A stretch of 64,000 nt of DNA from NCBI GenBank assembly GCA_022795445.1, contig JAAWGR010000008.1, positions 1 through 64,000 on the forward strand, given 5' to 3'. The notes beneath the pieces were generated by a model. The model ran no database searches. It was given only the letters and a program-made list of their open reading frames with translations, and was not told the DNA's origin. The translations under genes and the position numbers were made by a program. Of the stretch, positions 45,994 to 55,939 are shown piece after piece (within the stretch, counting starts at the first letter, position 1; each line of letters starts with the position of its first letter). This stretch comes from Oscillibacter sp. Its GTDB lineage: Bacteria > Bacillota > Clostridia > Oscillospirales > Oscillospiraceae.

Positions 45994-47322
45994 ATGGAAA
46001 ATAAGAATACTGGACACCGCAAAGCACTTTATCTGCTGCTATCCGTTCTAGTTGCTGTTTCAATCTGGCTCTTTTCCGAGCTGACTGGAGGCGTTAACGG
46101 TACCCCCAGAATCCGGGAACAGGAATTTCGGGATATCCCAATTGAATATTTGCAAGAGGGAACCCTTGCTGACCGGGGTTTGATGCTTTTGGAAGATGGC
46201 ACCGATATGACGATCGACCTGAAGTTACAAGGCACTCGTTGGATGCTTTCTTGTTTAGACCGCTCTCAAATTCGGGTAACCGCCAGTCTTATGAATGTAG
46301 TCAATGCTGGAACCCAGACAATCAACTACACTGTCAGTTACACAGATCGGCAGTTTTATGCCTTAGACTACGAAGCCAACATCAGCTCTGCTACAGTCAA
46401 TGTCAGCGAACTTTACAGCCGTTCCATTGATGTAAACTGCGAATTGGTTGGCACAGTGGCGGATGGTTTTACCGCTGGACAGGTAGAACTGTCCCATTCC
46501 AGCATCGAAGTCCGCGGACAGGCGGAAGATATTGACCCCATCCGTGCGGCCAAGGTTACGCTGGACATTGGAGAGGACGCGGAAGAAACGGTCTCTCAAG
46601 AACTGGAAATTCAATACTATGACGCCGACGGTAATATTCTGGACAAATCTGGCATTCACGCTGACATTGAGAACGTTCGGGCGACCATGCCGGTTTACAT
46701 GACCAAAGAACTGCAGCTCACCGTCAGCTTTACGGAAGCCCCAGGAGCACGTCTAAGGAGCACCGATTACAAAATTGAACCTTTGACCATCACGGTCTCT
46801 GGCGACGCAACTCTACTGAAAAATATGGAAACTTTGAATCTAGGCGGTTTCAACCTACTGGATCTGGGCACAAATGCTTCTGAAAATTATACAACGACGT
46901 ATTATCCCATCATTCTGCCGGACGGCTGTCAAAATCTCAGCGGCGTATCCAGAGCTTCCCTGAAAATTCGCTTTACGGATATACACAGTACAACCGTAAC
47001 TACCAACAATATCACCTGGAAAAACCTTCCTGAAGGAAGGAGCGCAGAAATTTTGACAGACTCCCTGAACATCCAGATTTTTGGCACTGCTGCAAACGTT
47101 ACTGCTGTGACCAGCGACCACATTTCTGTAACAGCTGATCTTGCCGACTACTCTGCCGCTTCCGGAACGTACACGATCCCAGCAGCAGTCTCTATCTCGA
47201 TTGGTGATGTGGGTGTGATCGGGGAATATCAGGTACAAGTTACCATACGGGAGAAGGAAGAGGAACCACCAGAATCTGAAGAACCGCCAGAACCGCAGGG
47301 AGAAGATCCGGCAGAGGAATAA
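45994..47322 (+). CDS. cdaR: CdaR/YbbR-domain protein, regulator of CdaA
   Basis: 442 aa. An N-terminal membrane helix (ALYLLLSVLVAVSIWLFSEL) is followed by four YbbR repeats outside the membrane (for example IPIEYLQEGTLADRGLMLLE; SIDVNCELVGTVADGFTAGQVELSHSSIEVRGQAEDI; LQLTVSFTEAPGARLRSTDYKIEPLTITVSG) and an acidic Pro/Glu tail. It binds and modulates CdaA. glmM, which often completes the cluster, is not here. Confidence 0.95.
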   Translation: MENKNTGHRKALYLLLSVLVAVSIWLFSELTGGVNGTPRIREQEFRDIPIEYLQEGTLADRGLMLLEDGTDMTIDLKLQGTRWMLSCLDRSQIRVTASLMNVVNAGTQTINYTVSYTDRQFYALDYEANISSATVNVSELYSRSIDVNCELVGTVADGFTAGQVELSHSSIEVRGQAEDIDPIRAAKVTLDIGEDAEETVSQELEIQYYDADGNILDKSGIHADIENVRATMPVYMTKELQLTVSFTEAPGARLRSTDYKIEPLTITVSGDATLLKNMETLNLGGFNLLDLGTNASENYTTTYYPIILPDGCQNLSGVSRASLKIRFTDIHSTTVTTNNITWKNLPEGRSAEILTDSLNIQIFGTAANVTAVTSDHISVTADLADYSAASGTYTIPAAVSISIGDVGVIGEYQVQVTIREKEEEPPESEEPPEPQGEDPAEE

Positions 47323-47361
47323 ATTTTTCCCTCTGTACGAAAACCACCAATGGAGGTTATC

Positions 47362-47772
47362 ATGACGCAAATTGCAACAGTTGAACGAATTTTAGACAAC
47401 AGCCACGTTGTCATTTCCGTACCCCGAAAATCTGCCTGCGGCCACGACTGTGAGGAGTGTGCCGGATGCGGTGTTACTGGCGCGGCGGTCGAGGCTAAGG
47501 CTGTCAATCCTATTGGTGCACGCCCTGGACAGAAGGTTGTCGTAGAGAGCAGCACACAAAAAATGATGCGGATTGTAGCGTTGGTGTATTTGATTCCTGT
47601 AGTTTTGTTTTTGGCAGGTTATCTCGCCGCAGCTATACTGACATCCCATGTTGGTATACAGTATTTGACCGCCGCTGTTGGGTTTGCCGCAGGCATCCTC
47701 CTGGCAATTGCCTATGACCGAAAACTGAAAGCACAGGGTGGACTGTCATTTACCATCGTGCGTCTATTTTAA
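47362..47772 (+). CDS. RseC/SoxR-reducing-system family membrane protein
   Basis: 136 aa. The N-terminal part has VERILDNSHVVISVPRKSACGHDCEECAGCG with four Cys in a CxxxCxxCxxC pattern, then two membrane helices (about 73-96 and 100-116). This is the RseC family, linked to electron-transfer complexes that reduce SoxR or support Rnf, though no rnf gene is present here. ATG 47362 follows TGGAGGT; the in-frame ATG at 47350 overlaps that site. Confidence 0.88.
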   Translation: MTQIATVERILDNSHVVISVPRKSACGHDCEECAGCGVTGAAVEAKAVNPIGARPGQKVVVESSTQKMMRIVALVYLIPVVLFLAGYLAAAILTSHVGIQYLTAAVGFAAGILLAIAYDRKLKAQGGLSFTIVRLF

Positions 47773-47778
47773 CGTGTC

Positions 47779-48657
47779 GTGTTTGGTTATGTTAGACCTC
47801 CGAGCTCCCTGCCAAAAGACGAGCTTGAGCGGTTCCGCCGCGCCTACTGCGGCCTATGCCATACGCTGGGACATCGCTGCGGTCCTGCTGCCCAGTTCAT
47901 TTTGAATTACGATTTCACGTATTTGGCAGTTTTCCTCTCCGACGGAGAAGCAGAACCCCTGAAATGTGGGCGCTGTATTGCAAGCCCATTCCATCGGCGG
48001 GAGTACCTCGACAGAAGCGGTGCATTTGATCTGGCAGCGGACGAGAGCGTCATTCTGGCCTACTGGCAGTTGCGGGACGGCGTAACGGACCACGATTGGT
48101 TACACGGCTTAAAATACCGGGGTCTTTCCTCCATTTTAGAGCCGGCGTACCGTCGGGCGGCAGAAGCACGTCCAGAGTTCGACGCAAATACTCGGCAGCA
48201 GTTGGAGCAGCTTGCGGAATTAGAGCAGGAGCGTTGTCCATCCTTGGACCGAGCTGCAAATGCCTTTGCCACATTGCTGCAAGGCGCAGCGCGGGAGGTT
48301 AAAGATCCTACCAAACAGCGGGTACTGGAACAGCTTTTATACCATTTGGGTCGCTGGGTTTACTTGGTTGATGCAGCAGACGATTTGAAAGAAGACGCCG
48401 CACAAAACCGCTATAATCCTGTGGCCTTGCGGTATGGTCTTCAAGACGGCCTCTGGACGCCAGAGAGCCGGAAAGAATTTGCCACAACGCTGGATCATTC
48501 CATCCATATGATGATAACCGCGTTTGAGTTATGGGATTTCGGCGTTTGGACGCCGGTTTTGCAGGAAACCCTTTATATGGGGCTGTTCCAAATGGGACGT
48601 GCTGTATTGGACGGCACAAAGAAAAAAGAAAGACGCAGGAGAGAAATGCATGAATGA
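47779..48657 (+). CDS. DUF5685 family protein
   Basis: 292 aa. It begins MFGYVRPPSSLPKDELERFRRAYCGLCHTLG, the DUF5685 hallmark, with a conserved Cys pair (YCGLCH) and later CGRC. The rest is helical (LEQLLYHLGRWVYLVDAADDLKEDAAQNRYNPV recalls helical isoprenoid-synthase-like proteins, but no Asp-rich motif pair is present). The GTG at 47779 has no strong ribosome binding site. Its end overlaps the DnaJ-domain gene by 8 bp; this pair recurs in related genomes as far as I recall. Function unknown. Confidence 0.85.
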   Translation: MFGYVRPPSSLPKDELERFRRAYCGLCHTLGHRCGPAAQFILNYDFTYLAVFLSDGEAEPLKCGRCIASPFHRREYLDRSGAFDLAADESVILAYWQLRDGVTDHDWLHGLKYRGLSSILEPAYRRAAEARPEFDANTRQQLEQLAELEQERCPSLDRAANAFATLLQGAAREVKDPTKQRVLEQLLYHLGRWVYLVDAADDLKEDAAQNRYNPVALRYGLQDGLWTPESRKEFATTLDHSIHMMITAFELWDFGVWTPVLQETLYMGLFQMGRAVLDGTKKKERRRREMHE

Positions 48658-49264
48658 TCCCTATCAAGTTTTAGGTGTAACGGAGAGCGCCACGGATGAA
48701 CAAATCAAGCGGGCTTATCGAGAGCTTGCGCGGAAATACCATCCAGATAACTACCATGACAATCCTTTAGCTGACCTGGCTCAGGAGAAAATGAAAGAGA
48801 TTAATGCCGCCTACGAGGAGATCACCAAGCGCCGGAGCGGTGGCAACCGGGCTGGTGGAAGCAGTTATGGCAGTTATGGCGGTTATCAGCAGCAGACAAC
48901 TTATGGCGGCAGCGCCGTTGTCTTCCAACAAGTGCGGATTGCTATCCAGACTGGCAATTTAGAGCGTGCAGACGCGCTGCTGACCAACTACGGCGACCAT
49001 TGTGCGGAGTGGAATTTTCTCAAAGGCGCCGTATGTTATCGGCGTGGTTGGATGGATGAGGCACGCCGGTACTATGAGACTGCCTGCCAAATGGAACCAG
49101 GGAACCAGGAATATCAAGATGCGCTAGATTATATGGAAAATGGCCCGAGATCGCCATACCATCCAAACAACGGTTCATATGGCACACTTTGTGCGCCAAA
49201 TCCCTGCTGGACTTGGTGTTGCCTCTCGATATGCTGCAATGGCGGCTGGTGCTTCTTCATTTAA
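48650..49264 (+). CDS. DnaJ-domain protein with Cys/Trp-rich C-terminus
   Basis: 204 aa. The J domain spans residues 1-65 (DPYQVLGVTESATDEQIKRAYRELARKYHPDNY, with HPD). A Gly/Tyr/Ser linker follows (GGSSYGSYGGYQQQTTYGG), then a tetratricopeptide-like helical pair (VRIAIQTGNLERADALLTNYG, GAVCYRRGWMDEARRYYETACQMEPGNQEY), and a hydrophobic end rich in Cys and Trp (PCWTWCCLSICCNGGWCFF) that may insert in the membrane or bind metal. It would recruit a DnaK. ATG follows GCAGGAGAG. Confidence 0.9.
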   Translation: MNDPYQVLGVTESATDEQIKRAYRELARKYHPDNYHDNPLADLAQEKMKEINAAYEEITKRRSGGNRAGGSSYGSYGGYQQQTTYGGSAVVFQQVRIAIQTGNLERADALLTNYGDHCAEWNFLKGAVCYRRGWMDEARRYYETACQMEPGNQEYQDALDYMENGPRSPYHPNNGSYGTLCAPNPCWTWCCLSICCNGGWCFFI

Positions 49265-49286
49265 GATTTGATAGGGGGAGAATGAG

Positions 49287-50168
49287 TTGATTAAAAGTAT
49301 GACTGGCTACGGCCGGGCAAGGGAGACACGGAATAGCCGTGATATTACAGTAGAAGTCCGGTCGGTCAACAACCGGTACCTGGACTGTACCGTCAAAATA
49401 CCCCGGCTGTATACCTTTGCGGAGGACGCTGTAAAGCAATGTGTCCAGCAGTCGGTTTCCCGGGGAAAGGTAGATGTGTTTATCACAGTAGATGCTTCCG
49501 CTGCTGGTGTCACTAAAGTCACTGTAAACCGGGAACTGGCTGGCGAATACGCCGCTGCACTCACCGAACTGGCAGAGGTCTGCGGTCCGACGGCTTACAA
49601 AATCACACCGGAAGTTTTGGCACGTTTCCCAGATGTCCTGACAGTCACCAAGGCAGACGAAGACCTCGACACCATTCGCTCCGACCTCTGTGCGGTGCTG
49701 GAAGAAGCCTTGAGAGCTTTTCACGTGATGCGTGCGGTGGAGGGTGAGAAGCTAGCGGAAGACATCGGCAGTCGTTTGACGGCCATTGAAACACTGACCG
49801 CCCAGGTGGAGGCCCGTTCGCCGGAAACGGTATCGGAATACCGCAGCAAGTTGACTGCTCGGATGCAGGAGGTTTTACAGAGCACTTCCATCGATCCTCA
49901 GCGCATTTTGACAGAAGCAGCCATCTATGCCGATAAAGTTGCCGTGGACGAAGAAACGGTTCGCCTCCGGAGCCATATTGCCCAGCTGCGGACAATGCTG
50001 GAAGCCGCCGAACCCATTGGCCGGAAAATGGATTTTCTCATCCAAGAGGTCAACCGGGAAGCCAATACTATAGGTTCCAAATGCGGCGACGTTGCCATCG
50101 CCCAGGTGGTGGTTAACCTGAAGGCAGAAGTCGAGAAGATTCGGGAACAGGTACAGAACGTGGAGTAA
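49287..50168 (+). CDS. yicC: YicC family endoribonuclease-like protein
   Basis: 293 aa. It begins [15 protein letters not shown] and ends with [47 protein letters not shown], both hallmarks of YicC. Family members are Mn-dependent endoribonucleases. It is the first of yicC-remA-gmk-rpoZ-priA, a conserved order in Firmicutes, spaced 2 bp from remA. The start codon is TTG (49287) after GGGGGAGAA. Confidence 0.96.
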   Translation: MIKSMTGYGRARETRNSRDITVEVRSVNNRYLDCTVKIPRLYTFAEDAVKQCVQQSVSRGKVDVFITVDASAAGVTKVTVNRELAGEYAAALTELAEVCGPTAYKITPEVLARFPDVLTVTKADEDLDTIRSDLCAVLEEALRAFHVMRAVEGEKLAEDIGSRLTAIETLTAQVEARSPETVSEYRSKLTARMQEVLQSTSIDPQRILTEAAIYADKVAVDEETVRLRSHIAQLRTMLEAAEPIGRKMDFLIQEVNREANTIGSKCGDVAIAQVVVNLKAEVEKIREQVQNVE

Positions 50169-50170
50169 CT

Positions 50171-50413
50171 ATGAAACTGATGAACATTGGTTTTGGCAAT
50201 CTGGTTTCCCAAGACCGGGTCGTCGCGGTAATCAGCCCAGATTCGGCCCCCATCCGGCGCATGGTTCAGGAAAGCCGCGAACGGGGTGTTCTGATTGACG
50301 CGACCTATGGACGAAAAACGGCGTCTATCTTCATTATGGACAGCGACCACGTAATATTGTCGGCCCTGCCGCCGGAGAAATTCCAGCCGGAGCCGGAGAA
50401 GGAGGAAACATGA
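50171..50413 (+). CDS. remA: RemA/DUF370 family DNA-binding regulator
   Basis: 80 aa. [64 protein letters not shown] is the full DUF370 domain. In Bacillus RemA activates matrix and osmoprotection genes; in Clostridia the targets are unknown. Overlaps gmk by 4 bp. Confidence 0.95.
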   Translation: MKLMNIGFGNLVSQDRVVAVISPDSAPIRRMVQESRERGVLIDATYGRKTASIFIMDSDHVILSALPPEKFQPEPEKEET

Positions 50414-51009
50414 GAAAGGGAAAGACGTTTATCCTATCTGGCCCTTCTGGAGTCGGAAAGGGCACGGTACTGAAAATGCTTCTTGAAACCCAGAAGAATG
50501 TTTATATTTCTGTATCTGCCACCACGCGGGCTGCCCGCTCAGGGGAGGTGGATGGCATACATTATCATTTCCTGGACACTGCTACATTTGAAGAATGGAT
50601 TGCCCAAGATGCATTTTTGGAGCACGCCGAATATGTGGGCAATTTTTATGGCACACCAAAGAAGTTCGTGGATTCGGCTATGGACGAGGGCAAGGATGTA
50701 ATCCTTGAAATCGAAGTGCAGGGAGCGTTACAGATCGCCAAAAAGCGGCCGGAGGCTGTCCTTATTTTTGTGGTTCCCCCGAGTTGGGAAGAATTAGAAC
50801 GCCGTCTGACACTCCGCGGCACTGACAGCCCGGAGAAAATCCGGCAGCGCCTCCAGCGGGCAAAGGAGGAATTCCGCATAGCCTATGCATACCCATACCA
50901 TTATTTTGTTTATAATGGCATCGTGGAAGAAGCTGCCAAGGAACTGGATGCTATTATGACAGCAGAGCATTGCCGTTCTATGGAGCGTTTGGAAATTCTT
51001 TGTGACTAA
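50410..51009 (+). CDS. gmk: Guanylate kinase
   Basis: 199 aa. P-loop [12 protein letters not shown] near the N-terminus, GMP-binding [19 protein letters not shown] and the [23 protein letters not shown] core. It converts GMP to GDP. Confidence 0.98.
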   Translation: MRKGKTFILSGPSGVGKGTVLKMLLETQKNVYISVSATTRAARSGEVDGIHYHFLDTATFEEWIAQDAFLEHAEYVGNFYGTPKKFVDSAMDEGKDVILEIEVQGALQIAKKRPEAVLIFVVPPSWEELERRLTLRGTDSPEKIRQRLQRAKEEFRIAYAYPYHYFVYNGIVEEAAKELDAIMTAEHCRSMERLEILCD

Positions 51010-51059
51010 ATCATTAGATACAATAAGCCGTCGAAGGCGGCAGAAGGAGTCGATTCATT

Positions 51060-51281
51060 ATGATGCTTTATCCTGCCATGAGCAAACTGAATTCCTATAT
51101 CCCTAACCGCTACCAATTGGTGACGGTCGTCGCCCGCCGTGCCCGTCAGATTGCGGAGGATGCTGACCGGATGGGGATGCATCTGGACGAAAAACCTGTA
51201 ACCATCGCCATCAATGAAGTTGCGGATGGAAAATTGGATGCAAAAAGTATGGAGTCAGACCGTGTGGAGAACGGAGAATAA
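51060..51281 (+). CDS. rpoZ: RNA polymerase omega subunit
   Basis: 73 aa. NSYIPNRYQLVTVVARRARQIAEDA and KPVTIAINEVADGKL are the conserved omega features. Two ATGs (51060, 51063) follow AGAAGGAG. It is placed between gmk and priA as in most Firmicutes. Confidence 0.94.
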   Translation: MMLYPAMSKLNSYIPNRYQLVTVVARRARQIAEDADRMGMHLDEKPVTIAINEVADGKLDAKSMESDRVENGE

Positions 51282-51302
51282 CACGAAGGGAGGGGCGTGG
51301 CA

Positions 51303-53756
51303 ATGGAGGCCGCAGTGATCGTCAAGGTCGCGGTCAGCGCCGCGCCCTATTCCATTGATAAGCCTTACGACTATCTCGTCCCAGAAGGAATGCAGGAAGC
51401 CGCGCTTCCCGGCGTCCGGGTAACAGTTCCGTTTGGACGAGGAAACCGCCTGTCTGAGGGTATGATCCTCACACGGGGAGAGGGGAAAAAATCTCCTAAG
51501 CTCAAGCCTTTGAACAGCATTCTTGACCAGGCGCCTGTATTGGACAGCAGCGGCATCTCCCTGGCCCTTTGGATGCGGCAACGCTACTTCTGCACCATGT
51601 TCGAAGCGCTGCGGGTCATCCTTCCTGCGGGACTTTGGTATCGGATTCAAGAAATTTGGCACTTGGCCGCAGAACTGGACCCCGCCGCTATGGACACCGC
51701 TGCCAAAAGCGTAAAGCATGGTCCAGCTATGGTGGAAACACTGCGGTCTATGGGTGGTCATGCGGAGTTGGAACAGTTGAAAGAGCTTTGCGGCAGCGAT
51801 ACCATCTCTACACTGAATGCTTTACATAATGTTGGGATTGTTTGGCGGGAAGCCGCAGCAGCCCGGAAGACTGCCGACAAAAACCGTAAAATGGCGGAGT
51901 TAGCTGTCAGCGTGGAGGAAGCACTGGCGTTAACGGAAGCAAAAAAGAATCCCTCTTCATCACGGCTGGAAGTGGTGAAGCTTCTGGTCACAAATGGGAA
52001 AACCGCCTGTTCGGAGTTGATGTATTTTACAGGTGCATCGATGCAGGTTTTGAAGAACATGGAAAAGAAAGGGCTGTTAGCATTCTCCGAGATGGAGGAA
52101 TTGCGTGTGCCAGCTCCAACCGCCGTAGAACCTGGACCTCCAATTACCCTCAGCAGCGAACAACAGAATGCATTTGAAAGCATCTTATCCCTGACAGAGC
52201 CCCGCAAAGCCGCCGCTGTGCTTCTTTACGGTGTCACTGGCAGTGGTAAAACACAGGTCTATTTACGGCTTGTTCAGGAAATACTATCCAAAGGACAGAC
52301 AGCGATTGTCCTAGTTCCAGAAATCGTATTGACTCCCCAGATGATGCAGAAGTTTTCCTCCTACTTTGGAAAGGACGTTGCTATGCTCCACAGCGCTCTT
52401 CGTATGACAGAACGCTATGACCAGTGGAAACGTATCCGCCGGGGAGAGGTGCAAGTGGTGTTAGGCACTCGTTCGGCAATCTTTGCACCTTTGCAAAACT
52501 TAGGGCTGGTTATCCTGGATGAAGAGCAGGAGAACAGCTATCAATCAGAAAGCGCACCCCAATACCACACACGAGACATCGCTAAATACCTCTGTGCCCG
52601 GGACAAGGCGGTTTTAGTACTGGGTTCCGCTACGCCATCCATTGAGACAGCCTGGGCGGCAGAGGAGGGGAATTATCACAAAACAACCCTCCGCCGCCGC
52701 TACAATGACCACAGCCTCCCCAAAGTTCTGATTGCTGATCTGCGGAAGGAAATCAAAGCTGGGAATCCTGGATTGATTGGCGAAGACCTTCGCCGGGAAT
52801 TGACACTAAATTTAGAACATGGAGAGCAAAGCATCCTGTTTTTGAACCGTCGCGGGAACAGCCGGATGCTGCTTTGCGGCGAATGTGGCCATGTGCCGGA
52901 ATGCCCGCGGTGCAGCGCAGCATTGACATATCATTCCGCAAATGGTCGGCTGATGTGCCACTACTGTGGCTATTCCCGCCCTGTTCCGGAGGATTGTCCA
53001 GAATGCGGCGGCATCATGAAGCAGATTGGGACGGGTACCCAGAAGGTCGAGAAAGAATTGGTGCAGCTATTTCCCGGAACCAACATTTTGCGTATGGATG
53101 CAGACACTGCTTCTGGTGGACACGACGCAATTTTGAACCGCTTTGAAAAAGAGAAAGTTCCAATTCTGTTGGGAACACAGATGGTAACTAAGGGCTTGGA
53201 CTTTGAAAATGTGACGTTAGTTGGCGTGTTGTCTGCCGACCTTTCGCTGTACGTGGACCACTATCAGGCAGCAGAGCGAACATTTAGCCTGTTGACGCAG
53301 GTAGTGGGCCGTGCAGGCCGGGGTGGAAAAAGCGGCCGTGCTATTATCCAGACCTACACGCCGGGCAATGATGTGATCCAATGCGCTGCCAGCCAAGATT
53401 ACGACCGGTTCTACGCCAGTGAAATCCGGATGCGGGAACTACGGCACTGTCCACCTTTTGCCGATCTGTTCACCATCACGGTTTCTGGTCCAGAGGAAGG
53501 GTCCGTTCTGCGGGCAGCTATGGGGGTACGGGATGTCTTGCGGTATCTTTACAATGGAAGTCCAGAACCAGAGATACTTGGCCCTGCACCCGCGCCGGTT
53601 TTAAAGCTCAATAACCGCTTCCGCTATCGGCTCTTGCTTGTGGGTAAAAATGATAAGACCACTCGAGAACAAATCAGCCATCTGCTGAAAGATTTTGCGG
53701 GGAATCGGCTGAACCGCGGACTTCATATTTCTGCAAACTGCAATACAACCGAATGA
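51303..53756 (+). CDS. priA: Primosomal protein N' (replication restart helicase PriA)
   Basis: 817 aa. The N-terminal DNA-binding domain (to about residue 110, DYLVPEGMQEAALPGVRVTVPFG) precedes a superfamily 2 helicase: Walker A GVTGSGKT (310-317), Walker B ILDEEQ (406-409, DEEQ rather than DEEH), GSATPS, and QVVGRAGRGG. The zinc-binding region inserted in the helicase has eight Cys (LCGECGHVPECPRC and MCHYCGYSRPVPEDCPECGG). It reloads the replisome at stalled forks. ATG 51303 lies 7 bases after GGGAGGGG; GTG 51297 is too close. Confidence 0.97.
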   Translation: MEAAVIVKVAVSAAPYSIDKPYDYLVPEGMQEAALPGVRVTVPFGRGNRLSEGMILTRGEGKKSPKLKPLNSILDQAPVLDSSGISLALWMRQRYFCTMFEALRVILPAGLWYRIQEIWHLAAELDPAAMDTAAKSVKHGPAMVETLRSMGGHAELEQLKELCGSDTISTLNALHNVGIVWREAAAARKTADKNRKMAELAVSVEEALALTEAKKNPSSSRLEVVKLLVTNGKTACSELMYFTGASMQVLKNMEKKGLLAFSEMEELRVPAPTAVEPGPPITLSSEQQNAFESILSLTEPRKAAAVLLYGVTGSGKTQVYLRLVQEILSKGQTAIVLVPEIVLTPQMMQKFSSYFGKDVAMLHSALRMTERYDQWKRIRRGEVQVVLGTRSAIFAPLQNLGLVILDEEQENSYQSESAPQYHTRDIAKYLCARDKAVLVLGSATPSIETAWAAEEGNYHKTTLRRRYNDHSLPKVLIADLRKEIKAGNPGLIGEDLRRELTLNLEHGEQSILFLNRRGNSRMLLCGECGHVPECPRCSAALTYHSANGRLMCHYCGYSRPVPEDCPECGGIMKQIGTGTQKVEKELVQLFPGTNILRMDADTASGGHDAILNRFEKEKVPILLGTQMVTKGLDFENVTLVGVLSADLSLYVDHYQAAERTFSLLTQVVGRAGRGGKSGRAIIQTYTPGNDVIQCAASQDYDRFYASEIRMRELRHCPPFADLFTITVSGPEEGSVLRAAMGVRDVLRYLYNGSPEPEILGPAPAPVLKLNNRFRYRLLLVGKNDKTTREQISHLLKDFAGNRLNRGLHISANCNTTE

Positions 53757-53773
53757 AAGAGAGGATTTTTTAT

Positions 53774-54271
53774 ATGGGATTACGTAAAATCGTGGAACAG
53801 GGCGACGACTGCTTAACGAAAGTATGCCGTTCGGTGACGGATTTTAACGCCCGCCTGCATACTCTGTTGGACGACATGACGGAAACGCTTCAAGCTGCCG
53901 AAGGCGCAGGTTTGGCTGCGCCACAGGTAGGTGTACTGCGGCGAGTATGCATCGTGATGGATGCGGAAACCGAGGAATACATTGAGCTGGTGAATCCGGA
54001 AATCCTTTTCCAAAAAGGCGAACAAACTGGTCCAGAGGGCTGCCTGAGCATTCCGGGCAAATGGGGATTAGTAACCCGGCCCGAGTGGGTTCGTATCCGC
54101 GCCCAGGACCGGAATGGCAGCTGGTTTGAAGTGGAAGGCGAAGGCCTGACAGCCCGCTGCTTTTGCCATGAGTTGGAGCATCTGGACGGCCATATGTATA
54201 CAGAACACATTGACCGCTTTTTGACAGAAGAAGAACTGGTGGAATATATGGGAGAGGATAGGGAAGCATGA
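53774..54271 (+). CDS. def: Peptide deformylase
   Basis: 165 aa. The three motifs are GAGLAAPQVG, EGCLSIPG and CHELEHLDG (HExxH); the Cys of motif 2 and both His bind the metal. It removes the formyl group from new proteins. ATG 53774 has AGAGAGGA upstream; ATG 53753 overlaps the priA stop but lacks a site. It overlaps fmt by 4 bp, joining removal and addition of the formyl group in one unit. Confidence 0.96.
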   Translation: MGLRKIVEQGDDCLTKVCRSVTDFNARLHTLLDDMTETLQAAEGAGLAAPQVGVLRRVCIVMDAETEEYIELVNPEILFQKGEQTGPEGCLSIPGKWGLVTRPEWVRIRAQDRNGSWFEVEGEGLTARCFCHELEHLDGHMYTEHIDRFLTEEELVEYMGEDREA

Positions 54272-55188
54272 GAATTCTCTTTATGGGAACGCCGGAGTTT
54301 GCTGTAAGTTCTCTACAGCGGCTGGTGGAAGATGGGCATGAAATCTGTGGCGTATTTACCCAGCCGGACAAACCGAAGAACCGTGGACATAAGCTGATGT
54401 TCCCGCCGGTAAAAGAGTACGCCCTGACACAGAACCTAACCGTCTACCAGCCTGTTTCTTTGCGAAATGAAGAAGCACTAAATCTGGTGCGCTCTTTGAA
54501 ACCAGAATTGACTGTCGTTGCGGCTTATGGTAAACTGCTGCCGGAAGAAATTCTCCATGTACCGCCCTATGGCTCGATTAATGTCCATTCGTCCCTATTA
54601 CCGAAATACCGGGGCGCAGCCCCCATCAATTGGGCTATTTTGAACGGGGAAACGGAAACTGGCGTCTCCATCATGTATATGGTGAAAGAACTAGACGCAG
54701 GCGATGTGATCCTGCAAAAATGCACCTCTATCAACGCAGCGGAAGATGCTCAAACACTGACGGCGCGGCTGGCAGCTTTGGGAGCAGAGGCACTTTCGGA
54801 AACCGTAGCAGCATTGGCAGCGGGTACAGCCACCAAAACGCCCCAAGATCATACGCAACACACCTATGCGCCAATGCTGGATAAAAAACTATCCCATGTC
54901 GATTGGAGCCTCTCCGCACACAAAATCAACTGCCAAATACGCGGACTGATACCCTGGCCCTGCGCATCCACGGACGTCATCAACGGCAATCCCATCAAGC
55001 TCTTTGCTGCCGTGGAAACTGGGGAGAAGGTCCAAGCCCATCCTGGCGTGATTACCGCGGCGGGAAAGCAGGGAATCGATATCGCCTGCGGTGATGGCAA
55101 AGTCCTCCGCATTACCGAGCTTCAGGCCGCAGGCGGTAAACGTATGACGGCGGCAGCCTATCTGCTGGGCAATCCAATTCAACGCTGA
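54268..55188 (+). CDS. fmt: Methionyl-tRNA formyltransferase
   Basis: 306 aa. RILFMGTPEFAVSSLQRL at the N-terminus and the folate-binding/catalytic segment INVHSSLLPKYRGAAPINWAILNGETETGVSIM with Asn and His, then DAGDVILQ. The C-terminal domain has IRGLIPWPCA. It formylates initiator Met-tRNA. Confidence 0.98.
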   Translation: MRILFMGTPEFAVSSLQRLVEDGHEICGVFTQPDKPKNRGHKLMFPPVKEYALTQNLTVYQPVSLRNEEALNLVRSLKPELTVVAAYGKLLPEEILHVPPYGSINVHSSLLPKYRGAAPINWAILNGETETGVSIMYMVKELDAGDVILQKCTSINAAEDAQTLTARLAALGAEALSETVAALAAGTATKTPQDHTQHTYAPMLDKKLSHVDWSLSAHKINCQIRGLIPWPCASTDVINGNPIKLFAAVETGEKVQAHPGVITAAGKQGIDIACGDGKVLRITELQAAGGKRMTAAAYLLGNPIQR

Positions 55189-55204
55189 AAATTCGAGGAA
55201 TGTT

Positions 55205-55939
55205 ATGCCTTACTATAATTATGGAGACTTTCTTGCAAATAATATCTACTGTATCTTGCTGATTCCAATATTTGCCCTGTCTCTCTGGGCACAATTCCAG
55301 GTAAGCAGCAGTTTCCGAAAGTACAGCGCTAAGCCAAATCGCCGCGGTCTTACCGGCGCACGGGCGGCGGAGGCTGTTCTGCGTGCTGGTGGCGTATACA
55401 ATGTCATGGTTCGGCCTACACAGGGAAGCCTTACCGACCACTACGACCCACGGAGCAATACGATCTTCCTCTCCGAACCGGTCTATTGCGCTGCTACTAT
55501 CTCGGCGGTGGGTGTTGCCGCTCACGAGGCAGGCCACGCAGTACAATACGCCCAAGGCTATGCCCCTATCCGCGTACGCAACGCCATTGTACCTCTAACG
55601 CAACTTGGTTCCAAACTCTCTTTTATCCTGCTGTTAGTTGGGATGCTGCTATACATCCAGCAGTTGTTTCTGGTAGGCATCCTGCTCTTTTCTTTGACCA
55701 CCGTCTTTCAATTGATAACGCTCCCTGTAGAGTTTAACGCCTCCCGTCGGGCACTGGACGCGATTGAAAGCCAGGGGCTTCTGGATAGCAACGAGCTGAA
55801 GGGTGCGAGAAAGGTTCTGCGGGCAGCCGCTATGACCTATGTAGCGGCGCTGTTGATGTCCGCATTGCAGCTTCTGCGCTATATCTTGATCTTTGTTGGC
55901 CGCAATCAAAATAACCGCAGAAACGGAGGCCGTCGATGA
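55205..55939 (+). CDS. Neutral zinc metallopeptidase, membrane (YugP-like)
   Basis: 244 aa. The zinc motif HEAGH is in GVAAHEAGHAVQYAQGYAPI (about residues 103-107), with a further ligand likely in PVEFNASRRALDAIE. Membrane helices flank it: N-terminal IYCILLIPIFALSLW and two near 140-180, plus one near the C-terminus. This zinc_peptidase_2 group has no known substrate. It often lies in the fmt-rsmB region, as here, and overlaps rsmB by 4 bp. Confidence 0.94.
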   Translation: MPYYNYGDFLANNIYCILLIPIFALSLWAQFQVSSSFRKYSAKPNRRGLTGARAAEAVLRAGGVYNVMVRPTQGSLTDHYDPRSNTIFLSEPVYCAATISAVGVAAHEAGHAVQYAQGYAPIRVRNAIVPLTQLGSKLSFILLLVGMLLYIQQLFLVGILLFSLTTVFQLITLPVEFNASRRALDAIESQGLLDSNELKGARKVLRAAAMTYVAALLMSALQLLRYILIFVGRNQNNRRNGGRR

